A stretch of 64,000 nt of DNA from an uncultured Pelagibacteraceae bacterium. GTDB taxonomy: Bacteria > Pseudomonadota > Alphaproteobacteria > Pelagibacterales > AG-422-B15. The stretch covers positions 1-64,000 of the forward strand of contig CACHAK010000004.1 in the NCBI GenBank assembly GCA_902577765.1, given 5' to 3'. The stretch's first letter is position 1. Each line of letters starts with the position of its first letter. This document shows, piece by piece, positions 15,305 through 24,434 of the stretch. The position numbers were made by a program, and so were the translations under genes. A model generated the notes under the pieces. It was given only the letters and a program-made list of their open reading frames with translations, was not told the DNA's origin and made no database searches.

Positions 15305-16519
15305 ATGAAAAAAACGATATTCAGTTTAATCGCAGGGGTGTTGGTCTTAGGACTGTTCTATGGTTGTGACAGACAGTCAGACCAAGCATCTACTGACGAA
15401 ATAAAAATCGGAGTAATTCTTGGATTTACAGGTCCAATTGAGTCACTCACACCAACGATGGCCAGCTCAGCTGAACTCGCAATGAAAGAAGCAAGTGACT
15501 CTGGATTACTTTTAGGCGGAGCAACAGTAAGTTCAGTCCGTGCTGACTCAACATGTGTTGATGCCGGTGCGGCAACTTCAGCTGCGGAGAGACTGGTAAC
15601 TTCTGATAATGTTGCTGCAATAATGGGAGCAGATTGTTCAGGTGTTACAACTGCAATTGCAAATAATGTAGCAGTACCTAATGGGGTAACAATGATTTCT
15701 CCATCAGCTACTTCACCAGCATTAACGGACATCGATGATAAAGGTTACTTCTTTAGAACTGCACCGTCAGATGCAAGACAAGGTCAAGTATTGGCTCAAG
15801 TAGTTATGGATAGAGGTATCAACGAAGTAGCTGTTACTTATACTAACAATGACTACGGTAAAGGACTGTCCGATAGTTTTGTAAATGCATTTAAAGCGAT
15901 GGGTGGATCTGTTACTACTGAAGTACCTCATGAAGATGGCAAAGGTGATTACTCAGCAGAAGTATCAACACTATCAGCGTCAGGAGCTTCAGAAGTTGCT
16001 GTTCTTGGTTATGTAGACCAAGGCGGTCGAGGAATCATTCAGAACTCAATGGAGACTGGAGCATTTTCAAGATTTATTCTTGCCGATGGAATGATTGGTG
16101 ACAGTCTAATTGAAAATGTAGATGGTGATTTGACAGGAACTTTTGGAACTTTACCAGGATCTGAATCAGAAGGAGCAAATATGTTTAAATCAATTGCATC
16201 TTCAAACGGCATCCCAGGTGATGGACCATTCGAACCAGAGTCCTATGATGCAGCTGCTTTAATATTGCTTGCAATACAAGCAGGTAATTCTGCGGATAGA
16301 TCTTCAATCGCTCAAAATGTAATGGGAGTTGCAAACGCTCCTGGAACAGAAATTTTTCCAGGTGAATTAGGCAAAGCATTACAAATTTTAAAAGATGGAG
16401 GCCAAGTTAACTATCAAGGCGCAACAAATGTTGAGTTCTCTGATGTTGGTGAAGCTTCTGGTTCTTATAAAGAGCTTGAAATAGGTAATGGTAAATTTAA
16501 TACAGTTACAGTTCGTTAA
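15305..16519 (+). CDS. livK: LivK-type branched-chain amino acid or amide ABC transporter binding lipoprotein
   Basis: 404 residues: lipoprotein signal with lipobox LFYGC (Cys21), then a periplasmic binding protein type I fold starting IKIGVILGFTGPIESL. Motifs such as VAAIMGADCSGVT, VTYTNNDYGKGL and SYDAAALILLA fit the Leu/Ile/Val/amide family. It would deliver ligand to the LivHM-LivGF complex encoded convergently next door. Ligand specificity (branched-chain amino acids, amides, urea or others) cannot be read from sequence. Ribosome binding site GGGAG is well placed. Having its own strong transcription unit fits a binding protein needed in excess. Confidence 0.9.
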   Translation: MKKTIFSLIAGVLVLGLFYGCDRQSDQASTDEIKIGVILGFTGPIESLTPTMASSAELAMKEASDSGLLLGGATVSSVRADSTCVDAGAATSAAERLVTSDNVAAIMGADCSGVTTAIANNVAVPNGVTMISPSATSPALTDIDDKGYFFRTAPSDARQGQVLAQVVMDRGINEVAVTYTNNDYGKGLSDSFVNAFKAMGGSVTTEVPHEDGKGDYSAEVSTLSASGASEVAVLGYVDQGGRGIIQNSMETGAFSRFILADGMIGDSLIENVDGDLTGTFGTLPGSESEGANMFKSIASSNGIPGDGPFEPESYDAAALILLAIQAGNSADRSSIAQNVMGVANAPGTEIFPGELGKALQILKDGGQVNYQGATNVEFSDVGEASGSYKELEIGNGKFNTVTVR

Positions 16520-16538
16520 GATCTTAACATTTTAATCA

Positions 16539-16566
16539 ATAGGGGCCGATTTTGGCCCCTATTTTT
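16539..16566. terminator. Bidirectional terminator between livK and livM
   Basis: AATAGGGGCC (16539-16548) pairs with GGCCCCTATT (16555-16564) around a six-base loop, followed by a run of T on the + strand. It serves livK, and its right arm reaches the end of the convergent livM (stop at 16559). Confidence 0.85.
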
Positions 16567-17929
16567 TTTGGATTTTCTCGGGTATCACCCCTTTAGGCAT
16601 AAACCTCAGCGCCAATAAAAGCAATAAACCCATTATAAATAATCTAAGATGTGCTGCGCTTCCCAGCAGGTGCATTCTAAGAGGATTGTCGTATTCGAGC
16701 CCACCAGCCAACATGTTCATAAAACCAATGGACAATGGTTCTGCTTCAATCCAAATAAACCAAATAAAGAATCCTCCAAAAATTGATCCTAAGTTATTAC
16801 CCGATCCACCAATGATAACCATTAGCCAGATAATAAATGTAAATCTTAATGGACGATAAGACCCGGGTGTAAACTGGCCATCTAAGGTAGTGAGCATCGC
16901 TCCCGCTATACCAATAATTGCTGAGCCAATAATAAAAATTTGTAAATGTTGTGCAAAAATATTTTTACCCATTGCACTAGCTGCTTCTTCGTTATCTTTT
17001 ATGGCTCTTAACATTCTTCCCCATGGTGAGTTTAAAGCAAGTTGACTTAGATAGAAGATTAACAAAAGAACAGAAAAAAATAATCCTGCATAACAGAGTT
17101 TTACAAATATTCCTGAACTATCAATAACAAGATCGTTCAGCAAATCTTGTCTTGATGAAAGAGATTGTATAGCTTCTAGTTTTGAAAAGTTTATTCTCTC
17201 AACTAGATTAAGGAACCATTCAGATTGCTGAAGTTCAATTTCATATGGAACAGGTCTATCTAAACCTGAAACATTTTTAACTCCTCGAGATAACCAATCT
17301 TCATGTTTAACTACTGCAATTACAATTTCTGAAATTCCAAGAGTTGCGATAGCCAAATAGTCTGACCGTAATCGGAGAGTAATTTTTCCTATTACCCATG
17401 CAACAAGTCCAGCGACTACTGCAGCAATCAGCCAAGAGAAAATAATTGGTAATCCCAAACCTCCAAGAAAACCTGTTTTAGCAGGATTAATCGACTCGAT
17501 AATATCTATTGAAGGTCCATAAAAATTATTAATACCAATTAAACCAAAAACAATTATTAAGATTATAAGAGTTTTTCTTATTTGTTTATTTTCAATATTT
17601 CTGAATACAAACAAGAGTGAAGTGATTGATAATACAAATATAATTGCACTAATGACAATTCCGACACCTGCTTTATCCCATGCTTCATAAATTGGATCGT
17701 GTGAAACCAATACTGCTGTCAAACCTCCAAGCGCAGTAAAACCCATTACTCCTGCATTAAACAAACCCCCGTATCCCCATTGCAAATTGACCCCAATCGC
17801 CATGATTGAAGAAATAATACAAAGATTAATAACACTAAGAGACACAGACCATGACTGAGTAAAGCCGACAATTGCAAGCAAAATCCCCATTATAGCGAAA
17901 GCAATTGGAGCTCTTAATTCGTCGTTCAT
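16559..17929 (-). CDS. livM: Branched-chain amino acid-type ABC transporter permease LivM
   Basis: 456 residues with about ten membrane helices. The LivM signature region is ITLRLRSDYLAIATLGISEI, followed by the cytoplasmic coupling segment NSPWGRMLRAIKDNEEAASAMG and GAMLTTLDGQFTPGSY. It forms the membrane pore with LivH. It is longer than typical LivM (about 330-425), because a region of extra sequence lies between the core helices (about residues 205-260). It is last in the livG-livF-livH-livM block and overlaps livH by four bases. Confidence 0.93.
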   Translation of the reverse strand: MNDELRAPIAFAIMGILLAIVGFTQSWSVSLSVINLCIISSIMAIGVNLQWGYGGLFNAGVMGFTALGGLTAVLVSHDPIYEAWDKAGVGIVISAIIFVLSITSLLFVFRNIENKQIRKTLIILIIVFGLIGINNFYGPSIDIIESINPAKTGFLGGLGLPIIFSWLIAAVVAGLVAWVIGKITLRLRSDYLAIATLGISEIVIAVVKHEDWLSRGVKNVSGLDRPVPYEIELQQSEWFLNLVERINFSKLEAIQSLSSRQDLLNDLVIDSSGIFVKLCYAGLFFSVLLLIFYLSQLALNSPWGRMLRAIKDNEEAASAMGKNIFAQHLQIFIIGSAIIGIAGAMLTTLDGQFTPGSYRPLRFTFIIWLMVIIGGSGNNLGSIFGGFFIWFIWIEAEPLSIGFMNMLAGGLEYDNPLRMHLLGSAAHLRLFIMGLLLLLALRFMPKGVIPEKIQKK

Positions 17930-18945
17930 ATTATTTTACCCCTTACAATTCCTGTTGGCCTGACGATCAGCACAATCACTAAAATAATGAAAGAAATGGC
18001 AAACTTATAATCTGTTGAGAGAACTTGCATCAATCCTGACGGTTCTAAACTTTCTGGAAGAAGATACACAAAGAATTTTTTGTAAGCATAGGTTAATGTA
18101 ATTTCAGAGAACGCAATAACATAACCTCCAATTACCGCCCCTATTGGGGATCCGATTCCACCTACAATCGCAGCTGCAAACATTGGTAATAGCAAATTAA
18201 AATATGTAAATGGTTTAAAACTTTTATCTAGCCCATAGAGAACCCCAGCTGTAGTAATCAATATTGAAGATATAATCCAAGTAACAATCACTATTTTTTC
18301 AGGATTAATTCCTGATAATAGTGCCAGGTCTTCATTATTTGAGTACGCTCTCATTGATTTACCCAGTTTAGTCTTCTGTAAGAAATAGAATAAACTTATC
18401 ATCGCAACTAGAGCTACAACGACTGTGATTAATTGAGTTGATTTGATTGTTAATCCTTCTTCTAATCCAAAGTAATTTTTAAAGTCCAGTGCATGTACTA
18501 TATACTTTTCACCATCAAAAAACTTTCTATCATTTGGTCCTATAATAAATCTGACAACTGCCTGCAGAATAAACATAACTCCTACGGAAACGATCATGAG
18601 CACTATAGGTTGACTTTTTTGTTTACGATAAAAACTATAAACTGACCGATCAATTAAAAGACAAAACAAAGCTGTTACTATTATAGCAAAAGGTAGAGCA
18701 AGTAATGCGGTAGGAAGAATTCCAGCACTTATTCCCGCGCTCTGAAATAACCATGTAAATAAAATTGTTGCCATCGTTCCAAATGACATCCAATCAGCTT
18801 GAGCAAAATTTGAAAATCTTAATACACCATAAATAATTGTTAAACTTAATGTAGCCAATGCCAGTTGACTTCCATATGACAAAGCTGGGACAATTACAAA
18901 ATTTGCCAACAGGACCATTGCATTAATAAATTCAAAATCTTCCAA
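17926..18945 (-). CDS. livH: Branched-chain amino acid-type ABC transporter permease LivH
   Basis: 339 residues with about eight membrane helices. The N-terminal part has LSLTIIYGVLRFSNFAQADW, the usual LivH start region; later TKLGKSMRAYSNNEDLALLSG is the EAA-like loop contacting the ATPases, and AAAIVGGIGSPIGAVIGGY is the conserved helix pair. It forms the translocation channel together with LivM. The start is one base from the livF stop and the end overlaps livM, so the four genes are one operon. Confidence 0.94.
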   Translation of the reverse strand: MEDFEFINAMVLLANFVIVPALSYGSQLALATLSLTIIYGVLRFSNFAQADWMSFGTMATILFTWLFQSAGISAGILPTALLALPFAIIVTALFCLLIDRSVYSFYRKQKSQPIVLMIVSVGVMFILQAVVRFIIGPNDRKFFDGEKYIVHALDFKNYFGLEEGLTIKSTQLITVVVALVAMISLFYFLQKTKLGKSMRAYSNNEDLALLSGINPEKIVIVTWIISSILITTAGVLYGLDKSFKPFTYFNLLLPMFAAAIVGGIGSPIGAVIGGYVIAFSEITLTYAYKKFFVYLLPESLEPSGLMQVLSTDYKFAISFIILVIVLIVRPTGIVRGKII

Positions 18946-18946
18946 C

Positions 18947-19654
18947 TTATCCTCCCAAAAAACTCTTTCTTACTTCTTGATTATTTAATAGCGCTTGTCC
19001 TTCGCCACTAAACTTGTTTTCTCCTCCGACCAAAACATAACCAAAATCTGCAATATTTAATGCTTGTTTGGCATTTTGCTCGACGATCACAATTGCAACT
19101 CCTGAGTTCTTAATAGTTATAATTCTCTCAAAAATTTCCTTCATAACTATTGGTGAAACACCCGCTGTTGGCTCATCGAGCATGAGAACCTTAGGTCTTG
19201 TCATTAATGCTCGACTAACTGCAACTTGTTGTCTTTGCCCACCAGATAATTCACCTGCAAGCTGATTTCTCTTATCTTTCATTGCTGGAAATAAGTTGTA
19301 AATTTCCTCAATTGTTTCCTTAACGTTATCTTCTCTAAGAAAAGCACCCATTTCTAAATTTTCTTCAACTGTAAGCTCGCTAAAAATGTTCATTGTTTGT
19401 GGTACAAAAGCAATACCAGCCGCAACTCGATCTTGAGGTGTTAATTTTGAAATATCTGAGCCATCTAATATCAAACTACCTTCTTTTAAAGAAATCATGC
19501 CAAGCATTGCTTTCATGGCGGTTGACTTACCCGCACCATTTGGACCTACGATTACGACTATTTGATTTCTATCTACTTCAATATCACAACCATGAATAAT
19601 GTCTTCACCACCGTATCCACCTGTCATATTTGTGCAACTTAAGAACTTAGTCAT
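18947..19654 (-). CDS. livF: Branched-chain amino acid-type ABC transporter ATPase LivF
   Basis: 235 residues. ABC motifs are complete: Walker A GPNGAGKST, signature LSGGQRQQVAVSRAL, Walker B VLMLDEPTAG, and the switch histidine region is replaced by the LivF-typical IVEQNAKQAL. Short length and the absence of a C-terminal extension match LivF rather than LivG. It powers import with LivG. Its start overlaps the end of livG by four bases. Confidence 0.95.
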   Translation of the reverse strand: MTKFLSCTNMTGGYGGEDIIHGCDIEVDRNQIVVIVGPNGAGKSTAMKAMLGMISLKEGSLILDGSDISKLTPQDRVAAGIAFVPQTMNIFSELTVEENLEMGAFLREDNVKETIEEIYNLFPAMKDKRNQLAGELSGGQRQQVAVSRALMTRPKVLMLDEPTAGVSPIVMKEIFERIITIKNSGVAIVIVEQNAKQALNIADFGYVLVGGENKFSGEGQALLNNQEVRKSFLGG

Positions 19655-20415
19655 TGATTATCATCTCTACCTAAATAGGCTTCTATTACTTTTTCATTTT
19701 TTTTTATTTCTTCAATATTACCTTCTACGAGAACAGACCCTTCAGTCATTACAATTACCTTATCGCAGAGTTGACTTAAAAAATTCATATCATGCTCAAT
19801 CATAAAAAAAGTATAATTTTTTTCAGTGTTTAATTTTTTAATCGTATCTGCAATATCATTTAATAAAGTTCTATTAACACCTGCACCAACTTCATCCAAT
19901 AAAACTATCTTTGCATCAACCATCATAGTGCGGCCAAGCTCTAGTAATTTTTTTTGTCCACCCGATAAATTACCTGCTAACTCAAAAGTTAGATGCTCCA
20001 GTTTAAGAAAATTTATAACTTCAATTGCTTTCTCTCTAATAATTGATTCTTCTTCTTCAATAATTTTTCTTTTAAACCATGTATTAAGTATTCTTTCACC
20101 TGATTGAGATCCTGGAACAACCATTAAATTTTCAAGCACAGTCATATTTGAGAATTCATGCGCTAATTGAAAAGTTCTTAATATTCCTTCATCAAATAGC
20201 TCATGTGATTGAAGTCCTGTAATATTTTTACTATCCAAAAATACAGTTCCATTTGTTGGTGCAATATTACCCGCTATGATATTAAAAAGAGTAGTCTTGC
20301 CAGCTCCATTTGGGCCAATTAAGCCAGTAATTTTTCCTTTTTCAACCTCCATAGTTGCATTATTTACTGCTTTAATGCCCCCAAAATTTACTGATAATTG
20401 ATTAATGCTTAACAT
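19651..20415 (-). CDS. livG: Branched-chain amino acid-type ABC transporter ATPase LivG
   Basis: 254 residues. Walker A GPNGAGKTT, signature LSGGQKKLLELGR, Walker B IVLLDEVGAGV and switch MIEHDMNFL are all present. In LivG the Walker B motif is usually LLLDEPxAG; here Pro is Val, which is a tolerated but uncommon change. It is the first gene of the livGFHM operon, and a promoter should lie in 20416-20454. Confidence 0.95.
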   Translation of the reverse strand: MLSINQLSVNFGGIKAVNNATMEVEKGKITGLIGPNGAGKTTLFNIIAGNIAPTNGTVFLDSKNITGLQSHELFDEGILRTFQLAHEFSNMTVLENLMVVPGSQSGERILNTWFKRKIIEEEESIIREKAIEVINFLKLEHLTFELAGNLSGGQKKLLELGRTMMVDAKIVLLDEVGAGVNRTLLNDIADTIKKLNTEKNYTFFMIEHDMNFLSQLCDKVIVMTEGSVLVEGNIEEIKKNEKVIEAYLGRDDNQ

Positions 20416-20454
20416 TTAAAATTATTAAATTTTCTTTACTTAATGCTTCTATAC

Positions 20455-21354
20455 TTACTTTGAAGAAACATGATTAAGATAAAGTGCAAATAGTATCATA
20501 GCGAGTGAAACTAGTACATTCACCCTGATAATTTCATTAAGAAATAAAACTCCAGAAAAATAGGCAATGAGAGGTATCATAAAATTGATTAAAGATAAAA
20601 ATACTGGGCCTTGAAGTTCAATAATTTTAAAAAATAATAAGTTTGCAATTGCTGTGGCAAATAACCCCTGAATTATGATGGCTGTTATTGATGGGCTGGT
20701 GAAACTTTCAAGCCAAAATGGTTCATAAAAAAAAGCAAAAGGGCTTATAATTATTGTACTCGCAATAGTTGTTCCTGTTGCTAAAGAAATAAAATTTATT
20801 TTTGGGACTAATTTTGAAACAATAGAATTTACGCCATAGCATAATGCAGCAAGTAAAACAAAAACTTGGCTGAAAAATTCAATTCTGTTATTCCCACCTA
20901 ATTTAGAAAGATTCTCAAAACCAAAAAGTACAACCAGACCCAGTGCTGCTAAAATAAAGCTAAGTACTTTAATTAAACTTATATTTTGATCTTTTAAAAT
21001 TAAAGCTGACAAAGCAAGAGTAATTAGTGGCATTGGACTCATTAAAACTCCAGCAATTCCAGCATCAATAATTCTCTCTGCATCTGATATTAAATAAAAG
21101 GGTATTGCTGAGCCTAATGCTCCAATAGATACGTAAAAAACAAGATATGTTCGAGTAAGAACAATTTTATTTCCAGTAAATCTCATGCAAATGTATAAAA
21201 TTATGGATGCCATAAATAGACGACAAAATACATTGGTTATTGGACCAACATCTGTAACTGCAATTTTAATAAATAAAAAATTTACTCCCCATATGATGGC
21301 AAGTGAAAAGAGCAGTATCCAACTAACAATACTCGGTTGATTTATTTGTTTCAT
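20455..21354 (-). CDS. EamA/DMT-superfamily transporter
   Basis: 299 residues, ten hydrophobic helices in two EamA repeats. The first begins FSLAIIWGVNFLFIKIAV, the typical EamA entry (W-G-x-x-F), and the second has SLINFMIPLIAYFSGVLFLNE. It is predicted to export a small metabolite; substrate unknown. It shares strand with the liv block but a 40-base gap separates them. Divergent from the lytic transglycosylase gene. Confidence 0.88.
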   Translation of the reverse strand: MKQINQPSIVSWILLFSLAIIWGVNFLFIKIAVTDVGPITNVFCRLFMASIILYICMRFTGNKIVLTRTYLVFYVSIGALGSAIPFYLISDAERIIDAGIAGVLMSPMPLITLALSALILKDQNISLIKVLSFILAALGLVVLFGFENLSKLGGNNRIEFFSQVFVLLAALCYGVNSIVSKLVPKINFISLATGTTIASTIIISPFAFFYEPFWLESFTSPSITAIIIQGLFATAIANLLFFKIIELQGPVFLSLINFMIPLIAYFSGVLFLNEIIRVNVLVSLAMILFALYLNHVSSK

Positions 21355-21408
21355 TTAATGTTTGAGAAAGGTATTATTTTAAACTTTCAAAGTAAATGAA
21401 TAAAAAAA

Positions 21409-22011
21409 ATGAGATTATTTGCTCTTTTAATTTTTAGTTTTTTAGTTCTTCATGGTTGTGCCAGTAAACCTCCATCTCAACAAGAAAACATTTGTTCTAT
21501 CTTTGAGCAAAAATCTTCATGGTATAGATTAGCCAATAAATCGTTTGAAAAATGGGGAGCACCTATACATGTTCAAATGTCAATTCTCCGACAAGAATCC
21601 GCTTTTCAAAATAGGGTTAAACCTGAGAGAACTAAATTATTAGGTGTTATTCCTTGGTCAAGAAAATCAAGTGCGTTCGGATACACGCAGGCAATCGACG
21701 CAACCTGGGATTGGTATCGTGATGAAAACAATAAACCCCTTGCATCAAGAGTTAATTTTGCAGACGCAATTGATTTCACAGGATGGTATATAAATAAATC
21801 TTATCAAATTAATGGCATCAATAAAGGCGACGCATACAATCAGTATTTAGCCTATCATGAGGGTCACGGTGGTTTCAAAAAGAAATCATACCAAAGTCAA
21901 AGTTGGCTGATTGATGTTGCAAAAAAAGTTAAAATTCGTTCAGATAAGTATGAAAATCAATTAGATAATTGTGAACATAAATTTCAAAAGAAATTTCTAG
22001 GGATATTTTAA
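21409..22011 (+). CDS. Lytic transglycosylase SLT-domain lipoprotein
   Basis: 200 residues. Lipobox LHGC (Cys17) follows a short hydrophobic signal. The catalytic domain has ILRQESAFQ with the likely catalytic Glu63, then SAFGYTQAIDATWDWYR and YLAYHEGHGGF, typical of the goose-lysozyme-like transglycosylase fold. It would cleave peptidoglycan glycan strands from the inner face of the outer membrane. The stop TAA shares its last A with the ATG of pdxA (22011), so the two are probably co-transcribed. Confidence 0.87.
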   Translation: MRLFALLIFSFLVLHGCASKPPSQQENICSIFEQKSSWYRLANKSFEKWGAPIHVQMSILRQESAFQNRVKPERTKLLGVIPWSRKSSAFGYTQAIDATWDWYRDENNKPLASRVNFADAIDFTGWYINKSYQINGINKGDAYNQYLAYHEGHGGFKKKSYQSQSWLIDVAKKVKIRSDKYENQLDNCEHKFQKKFLGIF

Positions 22012-23009
22012 TGAGTTCGAATTCAAATATTATAGCTTTAACGATGGGTGATCCATCTGGAGTTGGCACTGAGATTGCAATCAGGGCAAAAATAAAAAAA
22101 ATAAAAAAACCAGATTTTTTTATTATTCACGATATAGATTTTGTAAAAAAAATCTTAAAAAAAATGAAATCAAAATTGAAAGTTAGAGAAATAAGTAGTC
22201 CATCAGAAGTTAAAAAATTACCAAAGAATTATTTAGCAGTCTTGCCAATAAAAATTAGTAAAAATACACAATTAGGAAAAAAAAATTTATCTAATGTTAA
22301 GTCTATTTTGACATCAATTGATCTTGCAGTTAAACTCGCAAAAAATGGAGAAGTTGCAGCAATTGTAACTAATCCAATTAACAAAGATGTAATTGGAAAA
22401 AAAGTCAAAAATTTCAAAGGTCATACAGAGTACCTTGCAAAAAAGGATAGAACAAATGATCAACTAATGATGATGATGAATAAAAATTTGAAAACTATTC
22501 CTCTAACAACTCATATTGCAATTAATAAAGTTTCTAACAAAATAAATAAAAAAAATATAATTAAAGCCATCATTAATGCCAATGTAAGTTTAAGAAAAGA
22601 TTTTAAAATAAAAAAACCTCGAATAGCTGTTACAGCTTTAAATCCACATGCAGGTGACGGTGGACTTATTGGTGATGATGAAAAAGTAAAAATTTTACCG
22701 GCTATTAAGTATTGTAAAAAAAAGAAAATATCTGTTGAGGGGCCTTTGCCCGCTGACTCAGCATTTATAAAAAATAATCAAAATAAATACGACATTTTTA
22801 TTTGTATGTTTCATGATCAAGCTTTGATACCTGTAAAGATGATAAGTTTTGATGAGACAGTCAACTATACGGCTGGACTATCATTTGTAAGAACAAGCCC
22901 AGACCACGGAACAGGTCTCGATATTGCAAAGAAATTCATTGCATCACCCAATAGCTTAATAGCAGCTTTGAAGTTGGCGTCAAAAATTGCTCAAGCTAGA
23001 AGAAAATGA
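22011..23009 (+). CDS. pdxA: 4-hydroxythreonine-4-phosphate dehydrogenase PdxA
   Basis: 332 residues. Start motif LTMGDPSGVGTEIAIRA, metal-binding histidines in GHTEYLAKK, LNPHAGDGG and MFHDQALIPVK, and the end motif TSPDHGTGLDIA are characteristic. It oxidises 4-phosphohydroxy-threonine in the DXP-dependent vitamin B6 pathway; pdxH at 49.5 kb acts in the same cofactor supply. The protein is unusually rich in lysine and asparagine (IKKIKKPDFFII near the start), more AT-driven than its neighbours. It overlaps the LysE gene by four bases. Confidence 0.93.
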   Translation: MSSNSNIIALTMGDPSGVGTEIAIRAKIKKIKKPDFFIIHDIDFVKKILKKMKSKLKVREISSPSEVKKLPKNYLAVLPIKISKNTQLGKKNLSNVKSILTSIDLAVKLAKNGEVAAIVTNPINKDVIGKKVKNFKGHTEYLAKKDRTNDQLMMMMNKNLKTIPLTTHIAINKVSNKINKKNIIKAIINANVSLRKDFKIKKPRIAVTALNPHAGDGGLIGDDEKVKILPAIKYCKKKKISVEGPLPADSAFIKNNQNKYDIFICMFHDQALIPVKMISFDETVNYTAGLSFVRTSPDHGTGLDIAKKFIASPNSLIAALKLASKIAQARRK

Positions 23010-23629
23010 CCTTATCACTTTATTCTGCATTATTTATTTTTGCGACCATTATGGTTATAACGCCTGGCCCCGCAAATTTATTACTAATGAGCGCTGGAGC
23101 CCAACATGGATTTTACAAGTCAGTACCTTTTGTTATAGGCGTTACCTGTGGGAAATTGTTTTTAACAATTGGTTTAGGAATTGGATTTTTAACTCTTTTG
23201 AACTCAAACCCGATATTGGTGAGTATTATTAAAGTAATTGGCACAGCCTATATATGCTGGCTTTCATGGAAAATACTTTTTTTGAATTTTCAATCAACTG
23301 GAGGTGAACAAAATGAAAAGGCACCTAATTTTTTAAATGGTTTACTGGTTCACCCGTTAAATCCTAAAGGTTGGGCGATGGTAATCGCTGCTTATACACA
23401 ATTCACTTCCTTTGGGAATACATACACTTCTTCAAGCTGGGTATTGGAAGTCATTATTGTTGCAGGGACATTTTTTTTCATTCAGTCAATTTCTCATTCT
23501 ATATGGTGTTGGTCCGGAAGCTTAATATTTAATTTTTTAAGTAATAAAAATGTAATAAGACAAGCTGTAGTGATTATTCTTGCTTTACTTACGATTGGGA
23601 CAGTAGTTTACAGTAATTTTTTTATTTAA
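23006..23629 (+). CDS. LysE/RhtB-family exporter
   Basis: 207 residues with about six hydrophobic helices. The N-terminal family motif TPGPANLLLMSAGAQHG is the LysE/RhtB signature, followed by a second conserved LVHPLNPKGWAMVIAAY. Members export amino acids such as lysine, threonine or homoserine. Substrate unknown. It overlaps pdxA by four bases and converges on the PuuD-like gene with an eight-base overlap. Confidence 0.88.
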   Translation: MTLSLYSALFIFATIMVITPGPANLLLMSAGAQHGFYKSVPFVIGVTCGKLFLTIGLGIGFLTLLNSNPILVSIIKVIGTAYICWLSWKILFLNFQSTGGEQNEKAPNFLNGLLVHPLNPKGWAMVIAAYTQFTSFGNTYTSSSWVLEVIIVAGTFFFIQSISHSIWCWSGSLIFNFLSNKNVIRQAVVIILALLTIGTVVYSNFFI

Positions 23630-24386
23630 TTTTACTGAGACTATTTTTTTCGACAGACTCACTAAAACTTGCAAATAATTTTTTTGAAAAGTCATCTGTA
23701 GTTGCTGAATACTCTGGATGCCATTGAACTCCATAAAAGTAACCGCTGTAATTTGATAAACTGATAGCTTCAACTGTTTCGTCTTTAGCGACACCTTCAA
23801 TAACCAGATTATTTGCAATTTTATCGATTCCTTGAGTATGAAGTGAATTTACCTCTATAGTTGGTGTACCGGCCAACTTTTCAAATTTTCCATTCTCAGT
23901 TAAATAAACTTCATGCTGTTTTGAAAATTGTACTTCTGGATCATCAGATTCTGGGCACCTGTGATCCATTCTTCCTGGTACATCATGAATATCTGCGTGA
24001 AGAGAGCCCCCCATTGCAACGTTAACTTCTTGAAAGCCCCTACAAATAGCTAACATAGGAATTTCATTTTTAAATATGAAATCAATCATAGGTAGAACAG
24101 TCTTATCTCGATCGATGTCTAATGGTTCAACTATTTTGTCTTTATTGTAAAATTCAGGATAAACGTTTGAGAGACTGCCTGTTAGCATCACCCCATCAAA
24201 TTTTCTCAGAGTGTTTCTGTAGTCAATTGTTGAGCCAAGGGCTGGTAAAATGACAGGTATACAGCTAGTAGCTTCAGCCACAGCTTTTATATAGTTCGTT
24301 CCTGACGCATGATATGTCCGATGCAATTCAGCTTTTTCAATTACGTCGGCAAATACAGCAATTAGTGGCTTATTTTGAGTATCCAT
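23622..24386 (-). CDS. PuuD-like gamma-glutamyl-GABA hydrolase (peptidase C26)
   Basis: 254 residues with the class I glutamine amidotransferase fold. The nucleophile is Cys115 in AICRGFQE, with GGSLHADIHD after it; the catalytic pair is His223 and Glu225 in QWHPEYS. NSLHTQG is another PuuD hallmark. In the E. coli Puu pathway PuuD removes glutamate from gamma-glutamyl-GABA. With the PuuA-like and PuuB-like genes further right, a gamma-glutamylated amine route is suggested. It is divergent from the glutaryl-CoA dehydrogenase gene. Confidence 0.87.
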   Translation of the reverse strand: MDTQNKPLIAVFADVIEKAELHRTYHASGTNYIKAVAEATSCIPVILPALGSTIDYRNTLRKFDGVMLTGSLSNVYPEFYNKDKIVEPLDIDRDKTVLPMIDFIFKNEIPMLAICRGFQEVNVAMGGSLHADIHDVPGRMDHRCPESDDPEVQFSKQHEVYLTENGKFEKLAGTPTIEVNSLHTQGIDKIANNLVIEGVAKDETVEAISLSNYSGYFYGVQWHPEYSATTDDFSKKLFASFSESVEKNSLSKIK

Positions 24387-24397
24387 AAAAAAATTAG

Positions 24398-24427
24398 TTT
24401 ACTAATATCAGGATAATATCATATAAC
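24398..24427 (+). promoter_or_regulatory. Possible promoter of the glutaryl-CoA dehydrogenase gene
   Basis: TTTACT (24398-24403) and TATAAC (24422-24427) with 18 bases between. The expected start is near 24434, at the ATG (24435), so the transcript could be leaderless. If translation starts at the next Met (24477), it would have a normal leader. Confidence 0.3.
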
Positions 24428-24434
24428 AACTTTA

